Shown: one piece after another, positions 25,076 through 37,120 of the stretch
Layout of the letters: each line of letters opens with the position of its first letter
Position numbering within the stretch: the first letter of the stretch is position 1
Assembly: GCA_009103225.1 (NCBI GenBank)
Contig: RHPI01002069.1
Span: forward strand, 894,802 to 958,801
DNA from: Chlorokybus atmophyticus
Taxonomy: Eukaryota; Streptophyta; Chlorokybophyceae; Chlorokybales; Chlorokybaceae
Direction of reading: 5' to 3'
DNA: 64,000 nt
Program-made: the position numbers and the translations under genes
The notes under the pieces: model-generated
The model's database searches: none
Told to the model about the DNA's origin: nothing
What the model saw: the letters and a program-made list of their open reading frames with translations, nothing else

Positions 25076-25979
25076 GTGGCCGATTAAAACGGGGAAAAGT
25101 GATTGATATCACGATGCCAACGACATCTCCAAGGTCACACCGGCGAGGTCACATCAGCAGCGCCGCTTGCTTCGCATGCAGCAAAGTACTCGAGGAGACG
25201 GCGGTCCTGGCTTGCCGGCCCACGGCCATCCGCCTCACCGGGAGACGCCAGGACGACGCGGTCCCCGCGACGGCTCTGGCTGATGTCGCTGCTCTGACTC
25301 ATGATGATGTTGTTGTGTGTAGTGGTTATACGCGTGCGTAGCAGTGATGTTTATGGTGAGGTTTAGGTATGAAACCGCTAGCCCACGAACTCATGCGTTA
25401 CCACGTTATAAATTCGTTTGAGGGACAACATGCACGCCAGCATACAAGTACACTGTGCCACAATATGTAACGTGCTAAGGACACCGCAGGTTGTGGATGC
25501 AGCCGCCCATAGATGCGGGACCACACGCAAACCTAGTGCGGGCCAAGTAGACCAACCTTGCCACCAGCAAGGAACAGGTGTCGCCTGCACTGGCAAGTGA
25601 AATCGCAAGGCCCTCACAATCGAGGCGTTTATGGGCGTCATTGTAAAGTCCCGGGTGCAGGTGCGGCTCGAGGAATGAACCCCCAATCTACACAATTCAA
25701 GATTTCTAAAGCGCATCATGCGTGGCACTGCATTCCCCAAGGTGTCGCCGCTTCCGATGTGGTTTGCAACCCCGGGGGGGAGGCGGGGAGGGGGGGAGGG
25801 GGATGTTGTGTAACATAGTAATTGTTCGGTGGCAACTGTGTCAAGCTGAAGGTTGTAATGAAGCAGCGAGTGCCAGGCTTGGTTACATTGCATGCGAGCT
25901 GCATGCTGTTCAACTTGGTTCAATCGTGCGTGCGTGTGTGTCAAATTTGAGCACGTGCCTTAGGGCAATTGCTCACAAA
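25076..25979. other. Intergenic interval
   Basis: GC-rich between 25120 and 25300, where a minus-strand start (MSQSSDISQSRRGDR) with a GTGAGG donor is possible but unsupported. The rest shows nothing recognisable apart from a G-rich run at 25771-25800. Confidence 0.3.
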
Positions 25980-26029
25980 AGGCAGCAGACTACACTGTGC
26001 TAAGTTTACCACAGTGTAGTCTGCTGCCT
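25980..26029 (+). repeat. Perfect 20-bp hairpin with 10-bp loop
   Basis: Arms 25980-25999 and 26010-26029 are exact complements (GGCAGCAGACTACACTGTG core). Outside them CACAAAA and TTTTGTG pair again after a 4-5 nt bulge, so the stem can reach about 27 bp. The size and shape are like a small-RNA precursor stem. No gene lies on either side within about 450 bp. Confidence 0.92.
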
Positions 26030-26210
26030 GCGGTTTTGTGCCACAGTGTGCTTGACCAGATGTACACCTTGTATATATACACTGCACTGTACATGACACT
26101 GCACACAAGTTGCCACTCATTATAAGGCATGCCAATGGCTAACTTGTATAGCAAGCTACCATGTCCTGCGGCATGATAGGTAGGATATATACCTGCATGC
26201 ATACAACTGT

Positions 26211-26315
26211 ACATGTACATACAATGTGGCGTGCATGTATTTTACATGCAAGGAGTATGATTAGCACACGGCATGTCGGCCGACATCATCATTAGCATGT
26301 TTACTACCGGGCTCA
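26211..26315 (-). repeat. Short interspersed element, reverse copy
   Basis: On the minus strand it starts TGAGCCCGGTAGT and ends CACATTGTATGTAC. This is the same head-tail arrangement as the copy at 27117-27230. Confidence 0.55.
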
Positions 26316-26569
26316 TTTACTCTACTTCAACTACCTTTACCACCACCACCCCGGTAGTCATGCAAAGCATAGCGTATAGCACATGGGCCCACAAGCAACG
26401 CAACGCAAGCATGCATACCTTTCGCATCACCTGCACCACACACGAGTAGCAGCGTCAGCAAGGGCAGTCACGGGCTGTAGCGGAGGAGCAGCAGCAGCAT
26501 GCAGCGTGTGAAATTGTCCCTCCTCCTTTCACCCCCTCCTCCCTTGTCTCCGTCCCTCCCCTCGCCTCT

Positions 26570-27095
26570 TGTAACAGCACCACCGTCGCCGGTGATGCCC
26601 CTTCAATCCTCTACCCCAACACCCACACCGCCTATGACAAGCCTTTCAACGGCGTGGCCGCCACTGAGCAGAGAACTGAAAGTCCCCACATCAGATTGAT
26701 GTGACCTTTTATATCAAGAGTATATCAACCATATACCTCTCGATAATTAACTCACAACTAGACATCGACCCTACAGATAGGGTAGTTAGGAAATCTAGCG
26801 TGAGCCAATCACAGCTCAGATAAGGTACATATCGATAAGGTACCTATCCAAAGATACCTATCGTAAGGTACCTAACGAGATAGTGATCACATTATATCAA
26901 ATGTGACACTAAATAGGCTTGAATAAGCGGTTCTACACCCATTGGGACTTATTTAAGCTATGATAAAGCATCATAGCCTTTAATAAGCGAGGAACCGTAG
27001 AAAAGAGGTATAAATAAGCATATTTAAATACTTATTCATACAAAATGTGTTATTCAGGTAGCAATAATACCCCTATTATTATTGCTCCCGTTACA
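26570..27095 (-). mobile_element. Solo LTR of the chromovirus, reverse orientation
   Basis: A full 526-bp LTR, near-identical to 773-1299 (about 15-20 differences by eye). It is flanked on both sides by the 5-bp target duplication CCTCT (26565-26569 and 27096-27100). No internal element sequence is present. This is the product expected from LTR-LTR recombination. Confidence 0.95.
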
Positions 27096-27116
27096 CCTCT
27101 TGTGTGAGGTCAGCAT

Positions 27117-27230
27117 GTACATACAATGCGAAACGGCAATGCACATGCATACTGGCATGCACAGCCAGCAGCATGCAAAGTGACATAGCGCATACCAAAA
27201 ACACCATTGTTAGGTTGACCACCGGGTTCA
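27117..27230 (-). repeat. Short interspersed element, reverse copy next to the solo LTR
   Basis: On the minus strand it starts TGAACCCGGTGGTCAACC and ends GTTTCGCATTGTATGTAC. It begins 16 bp after the LTR target duplication. Confidence 0.6.
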
Positions 27231-28533
27231 TTCACTACCTCATACGCTGCACTATCCCTACCATCCCGTTAGCCATGTAATCATGCACATGCATATGCGT
27301 TCACCTGCACAACGGCCGTCGGTTAGCGGCCCAGTCTTAGCCGAGGCAGCAGCAGCAGACCCAAGGGACTCCCCCTCCGCTTCCGCCCACATCACCACCT
27401 CCACCCACAACTGCGTCATACACCCTGCTGTGGCTGCGTCGTTAGGTTTTGCGCCTATTGGCGCGCAGCATGCATACGCACAGCACGTCGCACTCCCTTT
27501 TCGCAGTGCTGTGTACTCCACCGTGATGTGGTAGGTGGGATATGTAGTTCATTCGACTGTTTACCATGTTTGATGACGCAATAACTATAGCGCGTAATTA
27601 ATTAGCGTTACATGGTAGAGTGGATTGATTTGAACGAGGGTGAGTAGTGGCGGCATGTCTTTGGATATGGGGCCTGCCCCGACCTCATACCGCCAAAAAT
27701 GCGGCAATTTTAACCACTAACTGTGCTGCAATTGCACCGAATCCCTAGGTCGCCGTTGGTCAGCAGTTGCCGCTGTACCGTGGCGTAAACGTTACGTTGA
27801 ATAGTTAGTTTTGAAACACTTAACTGCAGGTTGCTAACCATACTGCACCATATTGCAGCATATGTATTCATATTGCAACACATCAGAGATATTGTTTTGC
27901 CACCTTGGATAAGTGTGTTACATCTCAAATCATATGGGCCATATGCAACAATATGCCGGCATGTGCATCGTGCACGTTGTGCTCATTATTGATATTTATT
28001 CGCATATGTTTTGAGCAGTTGCATGAAGTGGGGATGTGCTTTGGACGGTCGAGATCTATATTTTACAGATCAAACGGCTGATAGTTGATAAACGCCGCCT
28101 AGCCAATGAGCGGCATGCGGGCCGCGCAGCCCAGCAGTCGCGGGTGCCGCATGTGATGCCCTCGAGGTGAGGTTTGCGTGTGCCCCACCGGCCGCCCCGC
28201 CCAATCAGCCGCCCCGCTCGTTGGACATGCATAGTAAGTGATAAGCGCCTTGGTGTTGCGCGTTTGGTGCTAGTCGGGGCACCAAACATTCACTTCAAAA
28301 ATGACTGCAATGCATGCTCGATGCCCAACTAGGATGGCCACATAGCCCGGTGGTGACTATAAACCCTTGTTGTTGTAGTGTGTGTTCGGGAGTCATGCAT
28401 ATGTTATGTTTGTTGCAAACACGTTGCATTCTTTGCACACTCCATTCTTATTGATATTGTTAGTGTTGCACAACTTTCCATGTGGTCAACTGTCCAAAAC
28501 ACAAAGCAGGAATACATGTCTGGTGCTGCATCG
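27231..28533. other. Intergenic interval
   Basis: No coding region could be supported. Contains a forward interspersed-element copy at 28343-28440 and the 3' flank of the glyoxylate reductase gene. Confidence 0.4.
28343..28440 (+). repeat. Short interspersed element, forward copy
   Basis: Head TAGCCCGGTGGT, weak B-box-like GTTCGGGAGTC 40 bp further on, and tail GTTGCATTCTTTGCACAC. The tail closely matches that of the 16182 copy. Confidence 0.6.
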
Positions 28534-30872
28534 CTACGTGTTCTCTGACATTCGCTTGAGCACGACTTCTAGCACAGCAGAAAAGTCTGCATCGCTGAAT
28601 CCAGCAGCGCGTGCCTGGACACCAAACAATGCGGTTAGACGACAGCAAGGCATCAGCAGTGTGACTGGCCAAACGGGCATGTGAAACACAATCAAACAGG
28701 AAGCATGCGCGGCAGGACTGCTGACGGCTCCATAGCCACATGGCACGTACCTGCTTGTAGAGTTCATTAGCTGCAGCAGCCACAGGCAATGGCTGAGCTA
28801 CTTCATCTCCAAGTGCGATTGCTAGTCGCAGATCCTACAGTTGCAACAGTGTTCAAGTAGCTCAGAGCGTAGTAATGCGGGTTGCTGACATGCTATAACT
28901 GTAGCAGGCCGCATTGCATGTAACTGAATGCACTGCTTTGTGCAATGCATCCGTCGGGTTCAACAAGATGTTCTCATTCAAGGTTGCACTTGCATGCGAG
29001 CCGCACAGCAGCCCACATGGCTCCCACCCGCATGCCCCCAATGCTACGGTGGTAGCCTAGCTGCTGCAGTGCTGTGTCTGCTGATCAGGTGGAAGGAAAG
29101 TTCATACCTTCTGCTGATGTTTCAAAGGAAAGGCCGTGGGGTACTGCCTTGACAACATGGCAGGACCCTTGAGGTCAAACATGGGTGACCTGATGGCAGT
29201 GCCGCTGGCAATGACCTGCCCACACGTGCAACGTGAAACGCAAGACATGAAGACAGGCTTGAGCTATGTCAATCGTAACCAACAACAACTAAGCTCTGCA
29301 GAATGCTGATGACAACACAATGTGCTACCTCTAGAATAGCCTTCTGGTCTAAGCCAACAGCTTCACCCAAAGCCAAGCCTTCTGCAAAGGCTGCCATCAT
29401 GCTGCCATGTATACAGCGTCAACGACGCACTGAGCCAATGCTAACACGTGCCATGCTCCCTGGATTGCAAGAACTAGTTACACGTTGTACATTATGGATT
29501 GCGTGTTACCTGCCCATGATCATGTTGAGAACAAGCTTCATCTGAGCCCCGGCACCTACGTCCCCCAAGTAGAAGCAAGCCTGTAAAGCATTCCAGTTTG
29601 CGCCAAGTTGTGTACCACACGAAAATGCTGACAAATTGTCGCGTTTGCTTGTTCAACTGTCAAGCGTTCAGAGGGACAGCGCACTCTACCTTGCCCATCA
29701 CATCAAAACAGCGTAAGCAGTCTTGGTGCAAAGACTGATCGCCTGCTGTGAGAAATATCAATGCACCATCCTCCGCAGGCTTCTTTGAGCCGGACACAGG
29801 AGCCTCCAGATACCTTGCAGAGTTGGGCAGCAAGAAAGTAAGTCGGAGTCATGGTACACTTAACAAGCGCTCTAGTGAGTGCTGCGTCGTCATCATCACA
29901 GCTGGCTGCTAAGCTCTTATGCAATGGTAGCGCACCTGCCGCCAGCAGCAGCAACCGTTGCGGCAATAGCCTTGGCTGTTGCCACGTCCACCGTTGAAGC
30001 ATCCACGTAACCCCTTCCATCTGCAAGCCCTGCTACTGCACCATCCTGCTTGCTTATGTAACCACACGCCTGCATCGCTGCTCGCTCAACTTACATACCA
30101 CACAGACTTACTTTTGCGGTCGCTACTGCGAGTGCTGCTGCAGGATCTGCCAGCATTGCAAATGTGATATCGCACGAGCTAGTGATCTCCTTCGGGGTTC
30201 CAGCAACCTGGTCAACGGTACAACAGTCAGCATGGAAGACCACATACAAGCAATGCTTTGCATACGTACCTGTGCGCCGGCTTTGTGAAGGTCTTCGCAG
30301 TTGGCAGCGTTGCGGCTCCACACAGCAACGTCATACCCATCCTTAAGCAAGTTCTTTGCCATCCTCGTTCCCATGATCCCCATGCCCAGAAAACCCAGCT
30401 TCACATCTATGCCATTGAGAAAGGGTCATGCAAAATCACACATGGGCAGCTGTGAAAGGTCGATAGCCTGCAAACGACATGCATTACAACAGAACAGTCT
30501 ACTGGAAAGGTTGAGCCTTGCGAGCAACACTGCATGCAGCATTGCATGCAGTCCTGCTCAGTTTCCCGCAGTGCGACAGTCAGATTGGCAATCTGAGAAC
30601 GACTCATGCAGAGACTAAGGTCAAGACGCTGTTGCATTGCAAAGCTGCAGCTTCAAGCATGGCTTACCGCCCGGTTCCTTTGTTGCTGCGGCCATGACGG
30701 TCTGCCTGCCCGACTTGGCCCCAGCAGCGGCAGCAGCATGCCGGCGACCTCGCAACGCCGCGGTTCTCCTGCTCAGCGAAGCAGCCAGACACACATCTAC
30801 CCTCCTCCAGCTGGACCCGGCACCGCACGCCGGCCACATCCGCCGCAACGCCACTGCCGCCGCCGCCTCCAT
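28534..30872 (-). CDS. GLYR: Glyoxylate/succinic semialdehyde reductase (GLYR-type beta-hydroxyacid dehydrogenase)
   Basis: Predicted 362-residue NAD(P)H-dependent reductase that converts glyoxylate to glycolate and succinic semialdehyde to gamma-hydroxybutyrate. Exons in transcript order: 30872-30668, 30406-30270, 30207-30112, 30045-29936, 29813-29690, 29580-29510, 29401-29329, 29215-29108, 28834-28751, 28614-28534. Residues 1-68 form an Ala/Arg-rich transit peptide. The cofactor loop GFLGMGIMG lies at 73-81. Substrate motif EAPVSGSKKPAEDG and catalytic Lys239 in GAGAQMKLVLN follow. SPMFDLKGP and FPLKHQQKDLRLA blocks match plant GLYR closely. The transit peptide suggests plastid or mitochondrial location, like GLYR2 rather than cytosolic GLYR1. 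The frame is open upstream of the chosen ATG, so a longer leader (to 31061) is possible. Confidence 0.95.
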
Positions 30873-31072
30873 CGCAGCTGATGGCACACACAATGCGATG
30901 TGCAAGCGCCAGGTCGTTGCAAGCAAGGGACATGCTGGAGGATGTGAGGCGGGCGGCGGCGTCGAAGGAGCGGGGCGGGGACGGGGGTGGAATGTTCGAG
31001 ATCCTGGTTGTCTGGGGGAGCGTGTAGGGCAGAACAATTTGTGGCTAGCTGGCGCTCTCACAGACGGATAGA

Positions 31073-34000
31073 ATGGGGCAGCGGACGCAGGTGATGAGGC
31101 TGCTGGTCGGCTTGTGCTGCCTGGTGGTGGCTGTGGTGGTCGGCCGGCCGCTGTACTACCTCATGCTCGACAGGCTGGGATCCGTGCGCTACACGCTGCC
31201 AATCTGGCAGCAACCGCTTCCAGGTGCGCTTGATTGCGCCCCATTGACAGTGACAGACCGTCAGCAGGGCCTGCATTTCCAGAGACTGGGACGTGGCCTA
31301 GCCGTCTTCTGATTGCCTTGCGCTTGCACGAATTGAACAAGTACTGCTGATTAGGCTAGAAGCATGCGCAAATGCTGATGCACGCAAGCGCAAAATTGGG
31401 CATGGTTGACGATTGGTCGTTGTCGCTGAGTAGCAGCACTTGAGCGAACAGCAGATTTCTGACAGGAGCATGCTCGTGAGTGTTCCTGACGATCGCATAT
31501 AGCTTCTTGCGTTGACTGTAGTAATGGCACCAGAGGCTGACTGCTAGTACAGATGGAGCAACATATCACTCATCACCCTTACGACAATTGATTGTTATTG
31601 TTAACAAGTTCACACACTCAATAGCAATTGAACCGCTCGCGTCATGCCGTGTACTGCTGCGCAGTTGCAGTCGTACAACCTGCTGCTGCTAATGGCACAG
31701 CAGCTGCGCCGAGCCCCGCCACAAAGCCAACGCCACAGCCAAAGATGAAAATTATTGTGCCTGGGTCAGAAGCAGTGCAGTTGGCGGTGGGCAAGAGCAA
31801 GGTTGAAGATGCCGAAGACCTGTTTGCCAAGGGCTACGTTCTCCCGCGTCCCAAGAACACTCCTCTTCCTCCCATGCAGGAGTTCTCGCTCTCGCGGGAG
31901 CTCATTGCAAAGCATGCAAATGAGCGTAAAGACATCCTCGTCACATTTGCCAACCTTGCTTACAAGGACTTTGTTCTTAATTGGGTTTCCCAACTGAAGC
32001 AGCTACATGTCCACAACTTTATTGTAGGTCAGTGTTTTGCCTATACTGCTTTCGGCTTGCTGAGCAAGTGGTCCCTGTTGCAATCGCTGGCAAGCACTTG
32101 TGAATACGTTCAACCTCGAGCAGGTGCGCTCCATGATGAGTTGCTCGAGGACCTGTATAAACTGGACATTCCATGTTTTGCGATGCATAGCAAGCTGTCC
32201 ACCCAGGACTTTGGTTGGGGAACCCTGGAGTTTCACAAGTCCCAGCGACAGAAGGCAAGTGTCTTGCGTTGTAAGACCTTGGTGATGTATGCAAGCGGCC
32301 TGTTGTGCGCGTGCAAGGCAGGTTGCTGTTGGTCATGCTTGCTACCCGGGTTGGGTTCAACACCTTGCGCATGTAAGCAGGGGTTGTCTAGCGCTTATTT
32401 ACAGTCCACCTATCTGCTTGCAGGTCGATCTCGTGCGTGCATTTGTGGAAATGGGCTTCAACATATTTTTCTCAGATGTTGATGTGGTGTGGTACCAAGA
32501 CCCTCTGCAGTATGTCACTCGATATCCAACAGCAGATGTGCTCATATCAAGTGACCACCTTTCATCAACCTCCAAGAATGGTTCACTTGAGGAATATCAG
32601 GCAGGTATGGGTTGTGCGTGTTGTCAGACACCAGTTAGTTGAGATAGGCCCACTGTTACTGACTGCTAACATGCAGCTTATGCGGCTGCAGCCTACTCAA
32701 CCATGAACGTCGGCATCATGTATGTGCGCGCCGTGGATCCCTGCAAGAATTTACTGAAGCAATGGAGTCAAACTGTAAACACAGACCCCAACTACTGGGA
32801 CCAGGCCGCGTTCAATGACATCATCAAGCAAGGCATGGCACCGTTGCCAGCAACAGAGCAAGGCACAGAGCAAAATGTGTTCATGGCGTACAAGCAGCAG
32901 TTAAAGATGGGGATCCTTCCTGTCGGCACGTTCTGCAATGGCCATACATACTTTGTACAGGTACGTATATGCTACATGGATGAGACTGTATCAGTGGCGT
33001 TGATTGACGTGTTGATTGGTCAGTTGATGGTTGCACTGATGTGTGTCACAGGGCATGCCTGGCAAGCTGGGCTTGCAACCATATGCTGCACATGCTACAT
33101 TTCAGGTATGTGGCAACAAGCTCAACCACGTTACCGACAGTAATTGCTAAGTTTTAACCTCTTAAGCGAAGGTAAGCAACTGATCAACAGCATGCGCTTC
33201 CAGTTTGGTGGCACTGAGGGCAAGCGGCATCGCATCAGGGAGGACAAACATTGGATAGATGACCAGGCATACCACAACCCTACAGGTATGTTGTCAGCGT
33301 GTTTAGCGATAACCTACAACTACCATTACTACATCATTGCGCGCAAATGTTCGGACTCACTGTACGGTGTTCATCAGGTGGGCTGTTGGTATACAACCCA
33401 GATATACCCGGTGAACTCTTGCATGAAGGCCCCCACACATTTGAGACACATTTCAAACTAGTGAATTACCAGGTAAGTCAAGGGTTTACAGTGAACGACC
33501 AGTACAGCACCATTCAGTCGTTGCCATCTTTGCAAACCTGACATCGACATCGTCTCTCTCTTACTTTGGTTGTTGGTTATGCGAACTGCTTGCAGTTGAC
33601 GCAGATACGAACGGCTTTTGCCTTCGCCACAGCGTTGGGGCGCACGATGGTAAGCATTCAGCCACTGGCGCGGACGCTCATGTTTCCTTCCTGGTTGTTG
33701 CTCAGCCATTGGGCAGTAAGCAAGCTTACGCACAGCTCCTCAGGTTATGCCCGAGCTATGGTGTAGAGTTGATCGTTACTGGGCACCACATGATGGAATG
33801 ATTCCTGGGTCAAGAATTGATCAGCCATTCCGTTGTCCATTGGACCATGTGTTTGAAATCCCCAATTTGCTAAGGCCATTGCCAGAAAGCGAGTACGGCC
33901 CTAACATCCCCTTTAGGGAGTATTCGTTCTTCTCAAACCCTCGCACGCCTCTGAAGGTACCGGGCTTGCCGACTTCAGTGTGACTGCCTGCATGCCAGCT

Positions 34001-34675
34001 GCACAAATGGTTTCTTGGGGTTGCTGACACTGCTTGCTATCGCTGTGCTGAGTAAGTGGTCCTTTCTGATGCAGGTCAAGTCGTCCCGTGTGGAGGTGCT
34101 GGTGTGTGATGATGATTCCGACTGTAAGCAGTTGGCAGCTGCTGCCAAAGGTGCTGGCCGCGCACAAGCCAGGGTGGTACCTCATAACATGACAGATGTT
34201 CAGGTGCACAACATAGACGCTTACTCGTCGCAAGAGCTTTTTGCTTGCTTGCAAATGCAGACAACGCACGCACCATGCGTCATCTCTGGGCGTTTGCTGC
34301 AGGCTAAGGAAGCGTTCGGACACTTGACGGACATCGCAGTTTTGCAGTTCATGTCCATGAAGCCTTCCCATTTTGCTGGTTTCGTTGACCAGGTAACTCG
34401 GACATGCAGCACTGTGTTATTACGCACAAGCTATGCATGCACGTGCTGTGCATCATGGCCGCCAACAGAGCATGGATGCTGACCAAGGTGGTTCTGAGCA
34501 GGATGCAGCCAGCAAATTCAGGAGGCGAATGAAAGAGTACACGTCAATTTGGTGTTGCGTTCAGCCCAAGCCCAATCTGCCAGGCCACATTTGGTACGAC
34601 ATATACCATGATCAGAAGCCAGGCTGGAAACCGCTCCCGCCACAAGATAGAAACTCTGACAGGCGACCGGATTGA
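31073..34675 (+). CDS. GT77 arabinosyltransferase-like protein (XEG113 type)
   Basis: Predicted 699-residue Golgi type II membrane glycosyltransferase of the nucleotide-diphospho-sugar transferase family. XEG113 in plants adds beta-arabinofuranose to hydroxyproline-rich wall proteins. Exons: 31073-31223, 31665-32027, 32124-32254, 32424-32604, 32677-32960, 33052-33105, 33204-33285, 33378-33472, 33596-33649, 33744-33956, 34075-34392, 34502-34675. The first exon encodes a membrane anchor (LLVGLCCLVVAVVV) after a short basic tail. A Pro/Ala linker follows, then the catalytic domain with the DVD metal-binding motif at 233-235 (FFSDVDVVWYQDP) and STMNVGIMYVR. The XEG113-like block VMPELWCRVDRYWAPHDG lies near residues 465-482. 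The C-terminus has an additional domain without a recognised name. Intron 3 has a GC donor (AAG|GCAAGT). Confidence 0.9.
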
Positions 34676-36593
34676 CTGGCACAGTGACTTGTGCGTAGTA
34701 AAGTGTTCATGTACTATATCATTATTCGTAGAGTACAAGGGTGCAGATAGCACGTATTTGACCTTAATGCCAACTGCTGATAATGAGTCAGCATGTTCGC
34801 CACCAGGTCCTGGTCCGTTGTGCTGTGTTGTGCTTAGAGCATCATGCCATTGTCTGCAGTATAAGGCATATCATATGTCAAACAGCAAAACCCTATGCAT
34901 GTTTTTCCTGACAGCCTAACTCCAACGTGCTGCCCACCCCAACACACTCAATCACATGAGGTGATCAACTCCTGCTCCTGATTGCCTACTTGTGCTGTTG
35001 ATATTGCTATTGCACTTGCAGTTGGTCTACCCTGTTAATGTGAGCTGATCAGTTTCGCGCATATGTGGATACCACTGGATACCGTACACTACATGCACTG
35101 CAAGGCGTATAGGCTGACCATCTATCGCTGATACAATTGCACACCACAAGCATGCACAGTCGCACAGCAGCGCAAGGACAGGCAGCACAGCAGAGGCAAG
35201 CGCAATGGGTTGACCACGGTAGGGGCAGCTAGACTAGATGCATGCACCTACCTCAGTGCATGCAAGGCGGAGGGCAAGGGAACAGGCAAGAGCAAGTGGC
35301 GGACCTGACGCAAAGCAGGCGCTGGGTCAGTCCTTGGCCGCAACCTCCACAGCAGCAACAGCAAGGAGAGAGGCAGGGCGGTGAGGGCGGGATGCTGTGC
35401 TGCGTGCTGCGCACATGGCCAGCTGCTGCGCCGCCAGCTGCTTGTAAGGGCTTTAGGGCAAACATATGTGTGTGTGCATGGTGCAAACGTTAAACACTCG
35501 CATGTGACTCAGCACTTGCGCAAGAAATCTACCAAGTAGTTAACAATATCTGCAAATTTAACAACTCTAGCGTTAAGGGGGTAAGCAGAGACTAGCTATT
35601 TGCAATGCACTCAGGAGCAGGCAGGCAGGCGTGGGTGAGGCGAAATGACAGCCCTTGTCCCTGACAGCCCTGTGCCATTGCGACACTGGTGTCTGTACAT
35701 TTACCACTGGATCTGCACGTGCGCGGTCCACGCTGCATTTACACAGCTGGAAGTGTTGGTGTACACCAAATGGGGCCAATTGTTCGCACGCTTCTCCCAT
35801 CAGTAGTGGTGGTTGTTGAGCTATGAGTACGTTGTGAACACTACATAGACATTCTAGGCTGCCTGTGTTTGCACTTGGTTTGCTGCGGTGCTGTGTGTTG
35901 CTTCAGTCAAATAATGAGCCTTTGTACAAAAATACACAACATAAGGTGTAGTAGTGTTCGTGTCAGCCCATGTCGTCGACGACAGCACAGACAGCAATTG
36001 AACACGCACGCACCACAGCAGCTGTGTAGGTGACTACCACTGCCGTTGATGCATGCAAGCATGACTGACACGGGGCGGTAGGAGTAGGGGTGGAGTAGAG
36101 GGTAGAGTTAGCCCGGTGGTCGTGTACGGCGGCATTGAGGTGCGTGTGGTTTGCTGTATGTCGTGCACGGCGTTGTAATGCATGCTGTTAACAGCCTTGC
36201 GGTTATCCTGTACGCCCTCGCACACACACGCGCGCACACATACGCACGGACACGGACACGGACACGGACACGGACACGCACACGCAGGCACACGCTTGGG
36301 TTAGTCCAATGCTTAAGCATTCAGTGCAAGCGAGCGAGTAGGGTGCTGTGCTGGTAACAGTGCTGACAGTGCTGCTACCATCGCAGATTGTGAGCGATGG
36401 TGGAAGCAGTGCACCGGGGGACGGCAGTGGCCGGAGGAGAGGGAGGATAAAGGAGCGGAGGAAGGGAGGAGAATTGGTCGGCTGTCCAATGCTGCCACGG
36501 TTGTGCTGTAAACATTGAGGAAAAAGACGTACCGTGTGCAGGTCATTCAACAGGATTATGGGCAGTGAGAAAGTAGGTAGATAGCTGTATACA

Positions 36594-36717
36594 TAGCCCG
36601 GTGGTGGGGCTGTAAACATTGGTCCTGTACAAAACGTGTATGCTGTCGTGTGATGTGACTGCTAGTCATGCATGTTTCAGGCTTGTGACAATCATGCCAT
36701 TGCAATTTTTGTACACA
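36594..36717 (+). repeat. Short interspersed element, forward copy
   Basis: Head TAGCCCGGTGGT, tail CCATTGCAATTTTTGTACAC. Longer than the other copies (124 bp). A head-only or more diverged copy starts at 36109. Confidence 0.55.
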
Positions 36718-37060
36718 AAGCACTGCGTTGGCACTACCTTGTAATTTACACATTTACACATATACATTACAGTCCCGGTAGGTGCAGTCATTGGAATGCT
36801 GAATAGCTTTAATGGCACTGCTGTAGTGGTGTTGTTGATGAAAAGACCCCTCGTTTGTGGTCGACTCCCTTGCGTTAGCAACGAGTGAAGAGGTGTCATG
36901 GTTCAGGGTATAACAAGCCCTCACCCGCTATCGCAGCAGCACGCTCCCAAGCAGAGCATAGATGCGGGAAAGCAGCATGCAAGTCGTTGGGCCAAATCTG
37001 ATTTCCCAAATCCAATTTCCCACCAAGAATCCGTCACTAATATCCCCTCACACAACCGGT

Positions 37061-37065
37061 TTACA
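37061..37065 (-). terminator. TGTAA polyadenylation signal of malate synthase
   Basis: TGTAA on the minus strand 56 bp past the malate synthase stop. Confidence 0.5.
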
Positions 37066-37120
37066 CCAGCCACTATACACACACACATTCAACAGCGTTC
37101 AGCGAGCATAGTTCAGACAC

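Larger units (their letters stand above)
34676..37120. other. Intergenic interval with repeats
   Basis: No coding region could be supported. Contains a hexamer tandem array (GGACAC, about 36245-36280) and interspersed-element heads at 36109 and 36594. The TGTAA of malate synthase is at 37061-37065 on the minus strand. Confidence 0.5.

Noticed and set aside
25103-25297. ORF with a WD40-like QGHTGEVTS piece
   Set aside because: No second WD motif, no GH...WD spacing and an Arg-rich continuation; chance resemblance.
26499-26699. Pro/Ser-rich ORF on the plus strand
   Set aside because: Runs from a pyrimidine-rich tract into the solo LTR; no protein family.
30873-31061. Longer start for the glyoxylate reductase gene
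   Set aside because: The Pro/Arg-rich extension is possible, but the ATG at 30872 already gives a normal transit peptide; noted as an alternative only.
36034-36320. Val-Arg / Cys-Pro repeat ORFs
   Set aside because: Read-through of the GGACAC tandem array in several frames.
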